Source: Owenia fusiformis (taxonomy: Eukaryota > Annelida > Polychaeta > Sabellida > Oweniidae). From it: DNA of 64,000 bases. This document shows, one piece after another, positions 54,701 through 64,000 of this stretch (its first letter is position 1; each line of letters opens with the position of its first letter). The position numbers were made by a program, and so were the translations under genes. Under the pieces are notes generated by a model. That model searched no databases, was not told the origin of the DNA, and worked only from the letters and a program-made list of their open reading frames with translations. The stretch spans positions 22,831,248-22,895,247 of the forward strand of contig CAIIXF020000003.1 in NCBI GenBank assembly GCA_903813345.2. The letters are read 5' to 3'.

Positions 54701-57700
54701 GTAACCATTTTTAACAGAAGGACAATAAACGAGTAATGTATCTTATTGTTGACTGTTAACTACAGAGCAAGATATAAACTGGTGGTTGGAATATCACTGA
54801 GATTTATTCAGACTTACAATTAGCATTGGTAAATGCCTCAAATAATCCATTCAATTACTATACCAAATGTAGCTATCGACTTCAAGCTATCTGTTAGAGT
54901 GAACCAATCAAGCAACTCAAAATTAAATATTATATTACTTAATGGGCAGATATTTTATTTACTTTTATCAAATTTTATCAAATATTTATTTATTTATTTA
55001 TTTAGCCTCCAATACTGAAGAATAGTTTGACAATTATAACAATCTTACACTATACCTTATGCTAATTAGACAATTACAATATCATGAATTATACATGTAT
55101 ACATGAGCAAAATTTAGACCCAAAATAACAATGGATACATTGGTAAATCAGCTAAAAAATCTTCTTTGGTACATAATTGAGACATTCTTACATGAAATAA
55201 TCAAAACATTATCCCAATTTTTCATTGGAAACTCCATGCCTAAAATAATGTTATATAAAACCTCACATGAAAGTTTCTTAAATGTAGGATTTTCTTTAAT
55301 CAAATTTTCAATCATAATCTTTCTGATATCAACATAATTATCACAACCTATAATAAAATGATAAAGATCCTCTAATGAGTTATTATTGCATCTCTTACAT
55401 TCCCTATTTTCTCTAGGTAAACCATGGTTGTTAATTTCTAAATTATGTATACCACATAGCAACTTAATCATCATATTAAATTTTTGCTTAAGTTCAGGAT
55501 GTTTGAGTCCTAAGTAATACCAGATAGAAGGAATGTCAATATGCAACTGTACAGTTCTAAAATCTTGAAGTTGAATACTCATTGATAAAGATTGTCTCCA
55601 ACTATTAAATTCAAAATCTCTGACATTGTTCTTACATATTTTTTTCCATAGAAACTTTGACATATTTATACAACCATTGTACATGAAGCTCACAACATTG
55701 TCCAACAATTTATATTTATTTGAAATAGTAATATACTCTTTAGTAATACCACCTGCTTGATGATTCACTAAACATTCAAACATAAAAATGTTTCTATAAA
55801 TATTACTAGCACCCATAAAAAGTAAAAATAGTAAATACATGTAGTAAAATGTTACCTGTAGATCAGTGAGAGTCAGATTGCTTGACTTGTAGTGTATTTT
55901 TGAGATGTCTGCAGATGCTACCCTCAGCCAGTCTCTAGATGTGGGAGTGAGTTTGTAGCAAAATGTTGGCACTTGGATTAATGGAATGTCAGGGCAGGAC
56001 TGAAATTATAAAATCATAGAATTTCATTCACTAAATGACAAGAATTTTTTGTAAGGATTTTCAAACATCCGAACGACTGCCATATTTGAAATGAAAAGAC
56101 CACTTTTTGTGTTATTTATTTCTAATACTAACATAGATGAAAATATTACTAAGCAGACCTTTGCACATGTCAAAATACAATGACTAGACAAGAGTTTACA
56201 AACAAGATTTTAGGATGGACAATCAAAAGTGGCCACCTTAACATTTACCCAGAATGTCCAAAAACTAATCAGTTCTAGAATTTTCTACAACGAACCTTCC
56301 CTGAAAATTCAAAACCAATCCATCCAACTATTTGCCTGAAAACACAAGACTTTACAGACAAAATTTTATGATAGAAAAATAAGTGGTAGAGTATCCAGCA
56401 TGAAATCAAGAGGTTGTGGGTTCGATTCCCACCGAGGTGGAGTGACTTTTTCACATCAGCCCTAAGCATCTGATTCTATCCTTTATTTCAAATTAAATAG
56501 TTCTACATTTTCATACAAAGAAATATCCCAGAAATGGTCAAAAGATTTGTATGGAAATACATAGCCAAAATTAAGTAGGATGCCCATCCGCCCACTCACT
56601 CACCCATCTGGCAAACTGATCTCAATTTAGATCCCAAGGGTGCGCTAAAAATTACTATCCAATCAGAAAGTGTAAGTTGTAATTCATTTCACATTCAAAC
56701 ATCCATTAAAGCTTTTTGAGGTCATCATGACCATTTCAGCATCAAAATTCAAATTATTTTGTACCCAGGGGGCAGTATGGTGCCCTCAAATGAAGATTTA
56801 GAGCAGCAAACCAATTTTATCAAAACTCCATGTAATGTTAACTATATTTTTTCATAGCTTCTGGCACTGTTAGGGATACTTATGTCAATGCAGTCACATA
56901 AATTAGATGAAGTGTCCAATAAATCAGCAGTGAGAATGGTAATCTGACAACAAATCCTGAGTAGTTAAAGTCACAATACAGGAGAAATTTTACTCAACTT
57001 TAAGTTAAACAGTGTTTATATAAGTAAGAATATAAACAAAAATAAGACAGATGAATAATCTACAACAGGGAGCTTCTAAATTGTTATCCAAATTTGTTTA
57101 GGACAGCTTTTAGAAACCGATTTCATTCCCAAGTACATGTCATAAACTAGAAGAGCTGGAACTTAATGAGAGAATATGTCTAATGAAGAAATAATGATAT
57201 GTCTATGATTTCAAGCAGCAAAAATGAGCTTGAAAAGGAGAGTAAAACATCTGCTAAGGAAACTTCCAAGAATCATAACCATACTTACAATGTGTTTCAG
57301 CTTTGTATATATTTGCTATGAACTTCATAGCTTTATGACAACAAAACCTGGTAAGGAGGACATCAGAGAAATAACTTCATTAAATCCTTCAGGTTATATC
57401 AACACTCATGGTAACAAGTTTATTGTCAAAGATCCATCAAATAGAGAAGCTTATGATAATACTCAAGGTAACATACATCAAAAAGAGCATGACAACATAA
57501 GGAATATTTTAGATGATGACAGTGAAGACATTAACAAGAGGAGAGAACAATCTGATAATTTAAATGATAGCCAAAAACCCAAAGAGGCAAACTATGTACC
57601 AAAATTCAGTATACACCAACTGATTTCCAATATGACATTGAAAGACTCAGATTGGCCTTATAACATAACTGAATCGGCAGGTACCACTCCAGCCTTACCA

Positions 57701-60700
57701 CATGATGATGCAGAACATGATGATAAACATGTTACAATCATAAAGGATGACTCCGAAAATGACACAACATATAGAGGTGTTTCCAGACAAGGCATTCAAA
57801 TTCCATCAGATGATACAGAAAAATCTGATGATCAAAGTGAGCATGACAACACAAAGGATATTTTAGATGATGACAGTGAAGACATTAACAAGAGGAGAGA
57901 AGAATCTGATAATTTAAATGATGGGCAAAAACCCAAAGAGGCAAACTATGTACCTAAATTCAGTATAGACCAACTGATTTCCAATATGACATTGAAAGAC
58001 TCAGATTGGCCTTATAACATAACTGAATCGCCAGGTACCACTCCAGCCTTAACAAATGATGATGCAGAACATGATGATAAACATGTTACAATCATAAAGG
58101 AGGACTCCAAAAATGACACAACATACAGAGGTGTTTCCAAACAAGGCATTCAAATTCCATTAGATGATACAGAAAAATCTGATGATCAAAAAGTTGCAAT
58201 TCCAAATGATGACCCAGATAAATACACAACACAGATGATACAAAATATGCAAAAGAAAACGCATATTCCATCAAATCATGACATAAAAGCAGTTAATGAA
58301 CATGATATGAGCCTAAATGATGGCACAGATGATGTTAATAAGGTAACTGATAATAATAGTCAAAATAGTACCAAAGATCAGATAAATACAAATACAATAC
58401 AAGTTGAATGGAAGAGCCACAAACACAACACTATTCCAGGTGACCAAGCACATTACCATACAAAAAATGTCGTCAACCATATGAAAAATCTTGAAAACAA
58501 TATGATCTCTGTTGACAAACCAAAACAGAGACAAGATAACATGGATTTAAAATATCTAAATAATGATGAGATTGAACTGAATACTGGAATGAAGCACAAG
58601 ATAGATACTGAACTGGGGAATGAGAATAAAGACTTGGACTTGGGCTATATGAAAAATGAAGAACAAAATATCAACATTGAACTGGAGAATGAGAATAAAG
58701 ACATGGACCACATGACAAATGAAGAACAAGATAGAGATATTGAACTGGAGAATGAGAACAAAGACTTGGGCTACATGACAAATGAAGAACAAGTTAGTGA
58801 CATTGAACTGGAGAATGAAAATAAAGATTTGGACTACATGACAAATGAAGAACAAAATAGAGAAATTGAACTGGAGAATGAGAACAAAGACTTGGGCTAC
58901 ATGACAAATGAAGAACAAGTTAGTGACAATGAATTGGGGAATGAGAATAAAGACTTGGACTACGTGACAAATGAAGAACAAGATAGAGTCATTGAACTGG
59001 AGAATGAGAATAAAGACTTGGACTACATGAACAATGAAGAACAAAATAGAGACATTGAACTGGAGAATGATAATAAAGACTTGGACTACATGACAAATGA
59101 AGGACAAGATAGAGACATTGGACTGGAGAATAAGAATAAAGACTTGGACAACATGACAAATGAAGAAAAAGATAGAGACATTGAACTGGAGAATGAGAAT
59201 AAAGACTTGGACTACATGAACAATGAAGAACAAGATAGAGAAATTGAACTGGAGAATGAGAATAAAGACTTGGACTACATGAACAATGAAGAACAAGATA
59301 GAGAAATTGAACTGGAGAATGAGAATAAAGACTTGGACTACATGAACAATGAAGAACAAGATAGAGAAATTGAACTGGAGAATGAGAATAAAGACTTGGA
59401 CTACATGAACAATGAAGAACAAAATAGAGACATTGAACAGGAGAATAAGAATAAAGACTTGGACTACATGAACAATGAAGAACAAAATAGAGACATTGAA
59501 CAGGAGAATAAGAATAAAGACTTGGACTACATGAACAATGAAGAACAAAATAGAGACATTGAACAGGAGAATAAGAATAAAGACTTGGACTACATGAACA
59601 ATGAAGAACAAAATAGAGACATTGAACAGGAGAATAAGAATAAAGACTTGGACTACATGAACAATGAAGAACAAAATAGAGACATTGAACAGGAGAATAA
59701 GAATAAAGACTTGGACTACATGAACAATGAAGAACAAAATAGAGACATTGAACAGGAGAATAAGAATAAAGACTTGGACTACATGAACAATGAAGAACAA
59801 AATAGAGACATTGAACAGGAGAATAAGAATAAAGACTTGGACTACATGACAAATGAAGAACAAAATAGAGAAATTGAACAGGAGAATAAGAATAAAGACT
59901 TGGACTACATGACAAATGAAGAACAAAATAGAGACATTGAACTAGAAAATGAGAACAAAGACTTGGACTTTGAGAAAAATGAAGAAGAAAATCTAGATAA
60001 CAATGTTGAACTGAATAATGATCCCTCTGCTGTTGACTACACTTCTCTCAATGTTGATGACAATATTGAAAACTTAAATAACTTAGATTTGATCAACACT
60101 GTTGATATTCATGATAGCAGCGAAGTTGAATCTCAGAATAAGGGTGAAAGTACGGATGAATTTCGAAATTCCTTTGAAAGTGAAGTTAACAGTCTGATTG
60201 AAGATGAAGTTAATAATCCCTATGAGGTGGATGCATCAAATGACTTTGAAAATGAGACAGAGATTGACCAAAACAATGAAAAACACACTTCAAGTATTAA
60301 CCAGTTTCATGGCAATGAATATAAAAATCTAGAACAAGAAGAAAGCGCAATAGTATCAAAAGAAAGACTTCAAAGAAGAGTTTTACCAAACAGACTCACA
60401 TCAATGGCTTATTCAGCATTTGAGTACTATGAACAAAACATAAAGTATAATTGCACTAAACATGTAATCTATAGGTGAGCAATATTAATAGTTTTTACTG
60501 CACATGGACTACAAGGTGTCAAATAAATAGGTCCCCTAAGTTTTAACATCCGCACAATGTTGCATTACTTTTTTGTCTGCATGACATCTGAATTGTTCTA
60601 AGAGCATATTAAAACTAGGCTTCATAGAGCAACTCCATAAGAAGTTTCACATGACTAGCTCAACTAGATGCACTCTTATCCACAAATGTTCACACTTTTG

Positions 60701-63700
60701 GAATCAAGGGGAGAAAATATTTATTCGAAACCCTGTATATGGTGAGAAGTAACACTAGTTAAGTTGCGTTGAGTAGTTAAATGTAAGCAATATGAAGTGT
60801 AGTTGCACTATTAGGCTCATAATGTCAAGTTGAGCAACATTAAGTGAACTTAAACTGTATTATACAGTATCCAGCTGAAATAGACATTTTTCTTTAATTT
60901 CATAGAGATTTTTAAAACTGGGGAGATTATAAAAACAAACACAACAATGATAAATATGCATTTTACATTATTTCAGCTGTGGGAAATCACATTTATGCGG
61001 TGGTTGGTCAGACAGAATAGATGGCATCTTAACTGGGCTTACCTGGTCTTTACTGACTGACAGGTGCTTCCATATTGAGTATAAAGACCCCTGCAACCTC
61101 TATGAACTCATGGAGACCCCTCGTACTGTTCAGCTAATAGATGACGGCAAGGACAATGATAACTTCAGAGACAAAGATGAACAATACATGTTGCATCCTC
61201 ACAATGCTGAAAATGATCATCTTAGACCAGATACTGTGATGGAGCAAGATACTATTGATAATGATCAGACGGAAGGTCGGCCAACCATAAAGGATTCATC
61301 AAATGATACAATCAAAAATGATAAAGATAATGATAATGTGAGTGGTAATATTTCAAAAGATATGCCTATCAAAGAAACATACATATCAGAATCAACAAAA
61401 TCTCAATCAAACGAAGACAAGATTATGAATTGGAATGGAATAGATTGGAATTCCAAGATAGAGTTAGAAAATCGATCATCTCTCCTTCTGGACTATGTAC
61501 TTAAAGAAGAGGATTCTATGGATGAAGTGAAAGACCAACTTGCAAATTTGGAAGTGTCATTAGATGAAAAATACCCAGAAGATGTGATCATTTTCAGAAA
61601 CAATGCACCGCTTTACCGCTTTATGATACAAAATCCATTTAACAAGGAGAAATTGAAACAAATGAAAATCAACCCAGATGAATACGATCCCAAACTGTTT
61701 ATAACTGATATGTGCAACGGGCTTTTTACTTTGAAACAACCAATCAAAACAATGCTTGAAAGTTTCCTGAAAGATCTCAACCAATCACAACTCATCTGTG
61801 CTCAAATAAGGGTTCCTGATATGTTAATGAAGTTCTCCTACATATTTAGGGATAATCTCAAAGGATATCTCAAAAACATAACAAATATATGGACATTTTT
61901 CGAGAACTACCCAAAACAACAGGACTATCGTATCTTTGTAACAACAAACAGTGAAGACGTTAGAAATGCCTCAAAGGCTCAATTCAGTGAAAATATCATT
62001 GACATAGGAGGTAAAACAATGCACATTGACCAGCAAGGCCCATTTGAGAAATTAGCCTGTGAGAGCCACTCAAAGGTGATACTCGATTTTGAAATACTCT
62101 CTTACTGTGATGTACTTGTGATAACAAAGGATTCAGGTTTTGGGAGGATGGCGTCTTTCAAAAGACAAAATAAGGACAATTTGTACATTGGTTATTATGA
62201 AGATGGAAACTATAGAATTAAGAAGAAAGTATGAAATTATTGTTTCTCTTACAAAATATGCTTATCTTCCCCTTTCAAGTTTCTACACTATGTGTGCAAT
62301 ACTAACATCTACATGTATTAACATTTTGTGCAGAAAAAGGGTTCACAATAACCCCCTTTTATGCATATGCAATAAAGCATGTACATATGTTTCTTTATAC
62401 AAGATAGCAACATACAGTAATAGAGGGCTACTGCCATTCAAAACATCACTGAGACATCTTCTAAGACAGCCCTATATTATTTCGTGCACTTTGAAAGTGA
62501 TACATGATAAGTACACACTTTAGCTTTTTGTATAAATTGTGGACCACTTAATCAAGCACTCGACTTAACAAATCTGAGTCTTGCCATGTTTTGCTCAACT
62601 ATGAGCTTTGTAACAAATGGCACTGACAGTGTAAAGTCCTTGTTTTGCTCTACAATGCACTTTGTAACAAATGGCACAGACAGTGTGAAGTCCTTGATTT
62701 GCTCTACAATGAACTTTGTAACAAATGGCACTGACAGTGTAAAGTCCTTGATTTGCTCTACAATGAACTTTGTAACAAATGGCACTGACAGTGTGAAGTC
62801 CTTGATTTGCTCTACAATACACTTTGTAACAAATGGCACTGACAATGTAAAGTCCTTGATTTGCTCTACAATACACTTTGTAACAAATGGCACAGACAGT
62901 GTAAAGTCCTTGTTTTGCTCTACAATGCACTTTGTAACAAATGGCACAGACAGTGTGAAGTCTTTGATTTGCTCTACAATGAACTTTGTAACAAATGGCA
63001 CAGAAAGTGTGAAGTCCTTGTTTTGCTCTACAATGCACTTTGTAACAAATGGCACAGACAGTGTGAAGTCTTTGATTTGCTCTACAATGAACTTTGTAAC
63101 AAATGGCACAGACAGTGTGAAGTCCTTGATTTGCTCTACAATGAACTTTGTAACAAATGGCACTGACAGTGTAAAGTCCTTGATTTGCTCTACAATACAC
63201 TTTGTAACAAATGGCACAGACAGTGTAAAGTCCTTGTTTTGCTCTACAATGAGCTATGTAACAAATGGCACAGACGGTGTAAATTCCATGTTTTGCTCTA
63301 CAATGAACTTTGTAACAAATGGCACAGACAGTGTAAATTCCATGTTTTGCTTAACATTGCGCTTTGTAACAAATGGCACTGACAGTGTTAAGTCCTTACC
63401 TCTTGTGACTCTTGGGAATGTTTAACAGTTAGAACATCAGGTCTCCAGACACTCTCAATAACACCAAATAGACCTAGACATCTGGAATGAGGAAACAAAG
63501 GGATTAACTTAATAATGATAGAAATATCAGAAAGGGCAACATATAACAAGGGCAATACTAGAAACAGACGATACCTAGAATTAACATAACAAAATGTCCA
63601 CATCTGGTTTCACACAGTACACTGTAATCTATAATATTTTCACAGAGAAAGTCTAGTTGAATATTAGTTCTTAAAGTGCCCGATAAACTATAAAATGCGC

Positions 63701-64000
63701 ATGCGTACAGGTGTTGATAAACTATAAATAGCGAAAATCCAGGGTTTGTCACCACAAGGTAAGCCAGGACGTGTTGAGAGAACAGCTAGTGTTGATATTG
63801 AATTTACATGTAGCCAGATAAGTTTCCTTATTGAAATTACGTATGGTTATCAGCAATACTTTGTAGGTGCTAAATAATAAAATATTTAGAGTATATATGA
63901 GAGAAATTGGTCATTTCGAACCTGTTGAAAAGTTTGTGGCTCTCGGCTACACCGGGGAATTTACTTCCATGAGTACACACATAAATGTGGGGTTCCCCAA
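48714..64000 (-). CDS. SPIDR: SPIDR-like DNA-repair scaffold protein, C-terminal 10 exons (gene continues past window)
   Basis: Exons 63922-64000 (partial), 63400-63481, 55856-55999, 54553-54612, 53055-53220, 52304-52447, 51684-51777, 51177-51282, 49946-49999 and 48714-48839 join in frame at every junction, for about 351 residues with a stop. The key segment is GVITGIDESTAYAWPVCDQC ... LFCLECKCFVLHP, a four-Cys zinc ribbon. It is followed by IVKVQLLQSTIENLL and a final PIGPISCITKETLHEIRPCL. These match, from memory, the end of vertebrate SPIDR (WPVCDRCG, VKVKLLQSSISSLL), the scaffold that links RAD51 and BLM in homologous recombination. Earlier exons read GVIESVWRPDV and PTFCYKLTP. The intron between 63400 and 55999 is 7.4 kb and contains another gene on the other strand. 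The N-terminal half lies beyond 64000. Confidence 0.78.
50080..50144. mobile_element. Fold-back of 65 bp with hAT-like ends
   Basis: ACAGGCCCATAGCCAGG pairs with CCTGGCTACGGGCCTGT. A related sequence, CCTCCTGGCTACGCC, ends a GC-rich patch near 16370-16388. Confidence 0.65.
50890..51051. repeat. Tandem duplication of about 84 bp in a SPIDR intron
   Basis: TTTTTCTCAAAAGGGTGCAA through GAAATTGGTCAAAATATGCC and TTTTTCATGATTT is followed at once by a second copy with a few changes. Confidence 0.8.
51938..52572. repeat. Pair of diverged direct repeats flanking a SPIDR exon
   Basis: AAGGCATTAACATGCAAAAT, then CACCACCTGCCATTTGTTA and a CCAAC/CCATC stretch, occurs at 51938-52037 and again at 52466-52572. 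The exon 52304-52447 lies between. Confidence 0.6.
53768..54439. repeat. Pair of 135 bp direct repeats in a SPIDR intron
   Basis: AACTTATAAATTATATTACA, AATATGACGTAACAA, ATTACCTTGATGGTAATTAA and GGTTGGGAACAAACTCCC occur in order at 53768-53903 and 54298-54439, around 90% identical by eye. GGGAACAAACTCCC itself is partly palindromic. This may be a MITE pair. Confidence 0.75.
54983..55850 (-). mobile_element. 3' fragment of a LINE, with AAATA tail
   Basis: On the minus strand an open frame of about 230 codons (stop at 55148) ends with a LINE-type C terminus: CKRCNNNSLEDLYHFIIGC, a Cys-x2-Cys...His...Cys knuckle. It is followed by residues typical of L2/Crack-type ends, a 3' UTR and a tail of AAATA repeats at 54983-55003. 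The reverse transcriptase core is absent, so the insert is strongly 5'-truncated. It starts just after the donor of the SPIDR exon 55856-55999, so insertion nearly hit the splice site. It differs from the LINE at 9715. Confidence 0.8.
56383..56452 (+). repeat. tRNA-derived SINE head
   Basis: AGTGGTAGAGTATCC resembles an A box, and GTGGGTTCGATTCCCAC is a perfect T arm with B box. The anticodon arm does not pair and lacks the usual T before the anticodon, so this is not a functional tRNA. The body of about 60 bases after it is not a known family to me. Confidence 0.55.
57224..62234 (+). CDS. Type II membrane glycosyltransferase-like protein (fucosyltransferase-type) with giant repetitive stem
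   Basis: Exons 57224-60474 and 60977-62234 join as AG|C (Ser) to give 1502 residues. A basic start (MSLKRRVKHLLRK) and a helix at about 18-37 make it a type II Golgi-style protein. The stem holds two copies of a 118-residue block (residues about 88-323) and about 22 copies of a 21-residue repeat (NEEQNRDIEQENKNKDLDYM plus one) at about 460-920. The C-terminal part begins SCGKSHLCGGWSDRIDGI ... LLTDR, like the conserved start of an invertebrate GT-B family related to fucosyltransferases. It continues with LICAQIRVPD and ILSYCDVLVITKDSGFGRMA, which resembles the donor-binding end. An acidic insert of about 95 residues (1139-1233) splits the first conserved block. Family and activity are inferred; no acceptor can be named. 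AATAAA lies at 62371. The gene is inside a SPIDR intron, opposite strand. Confidence 0.8.
57485..58192 (+). repeat. Tandem duplication, 354 bp period, in coding sequence
   Basis: GAGCATGACAACA starts copies at 57485 and 57839. The two copies are about 93-95% identical by eye and the period is a multiple of three, so 118 residues were duplicated in frame. Confidence 0.9.
58600..59990 (+). repeat. 63 bp coding minisatellite, about 22 copies
   Basis: The unit starts GAACTGGAGAATGAGAATAA and encodes a 21-residue acidic repeat. Units from about 59435 onward (GAACAGGAGAATAAGAATAA), seven or more in a row, are identical or nearly so, while those before 59200 vary. Long frames on the minus strand here are shadows of the repeat. 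Confidence 0.95.
60475..60976. other. Intron of the glycosyltransferase-like gene
   Basis: The donor is ATAG|GTGAGC and the acceptor ATTATTTCAG|CTG. Nothing else was recognised inside. Confidence 0.75.
62371..62376 (+). terminator. Poly(A) signal for the glycosyltransferase-like gene
   Basis: AATAAA, 137 bases after the stop codon at 62234. Confidence 0.45.
62586..63398. repeat. 54 bp minisatellite abutting a SPIDR 5' splice site
   Basis: About 15 copies of a unit such as TTTGCTCTACAATGCACTTT, GTAACAAATGGCACAGACAG, TGTGAAGTCCTTG. The unit is a multiple of three and long frames stay open on both strands (279 codons plus, 221 and 201 minus), but there is no splice, domain or start context, so it is not called coding. 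The last copy ends at the donor of the SPIDR exon 63400-63481. On the minus strand that intron begins GTAAGGACTTAACACTGTCA, and the other copies read CAAGGACTTTACACTGTC there. Confidence 0.93.

Noticed and set aside
58556-59926. Long minus-strand open frames (456 and 308 codons) opposite the glycosyltransferase-like repeats
   Set aside because: They are complements of the 63 bp coding repeat. The plus frame has start, stem, splice and domain context; the minus frames have none.
62586-63425. 279-codon plus-strand frame and 200+ codon minus frames of 18-residue repeats
   Set aside because: The 54 bp unit keeps several frames open on both strands at once. No start context, splice sites or known domain, and it lies in a SPIDR intron, so treated as a minisatellite.

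Overview
This window looks like nuclear DNA of an invertebrate animal. It is AT-rich, genes are sparse and split by GT-AG introns, and the spacers are full of small inverted-repeat elements (MITEs), minisatellites and non-LTR retrotransposon pieces. A guanylate cyclase with a NIT sensor domain, a type known from annelids and some other marine invertebrates, together with the other gene families suggests a spiralian such as an annelid, mollusc or brachiopod. That placement is inference. No operons, rRNA, CRISPR or viral elements were seen.

Layout. 1-2052: right part of a DNA transposon with AACCATT-rich ends, cut by the window edge. 3497-5884 (-): three-exon ribosome biogenesis factor (RBIS/C8orf59-like), with a large minisatellite in intron 2. 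5885-16700: MITE-rich spacer holding a 5'-truncated LINE whose 849-codon reverse transcriptase frame is intact (9715-12510). 16751-23932 (-): secreted pancreatic-lipase-like gene, seven exons found and at least one not found. 25882-29322 (+): SMYD4-like TPR/MYND/SET methyltransferase. 30879-35939 (+): leucine-rich-repeat membrane protein with a mucin-like and acidic stalk. 38278-47247 (-): five-exon NIT-domain guanylate cyclase. 48714 to beyond 64000 (-): C-terminal ten exons of a SPIDR-like DNA-repair scaffold gene. 57224-62234 (+): a two-exon Golgi-type glycosyltransferase-like gene lying inside a SPIDR intron on the opposite strand.

The genes do not form one pathway. The most unusual structures are repeats growing out of gene parts. 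Two minisatellites begin exactly at 5' splice sites: one copies the SMYD4 exon end and donor about a dozen times, the other starts at a SPIDR donor. A third repeat, of 63 bp (21 codons), has expanded inside the coding stem of the glycosyltransferase-like gene. Exon boundaries were assigned by hand from splice consensus, reading frame and remembered family similarity; no database search was possible.
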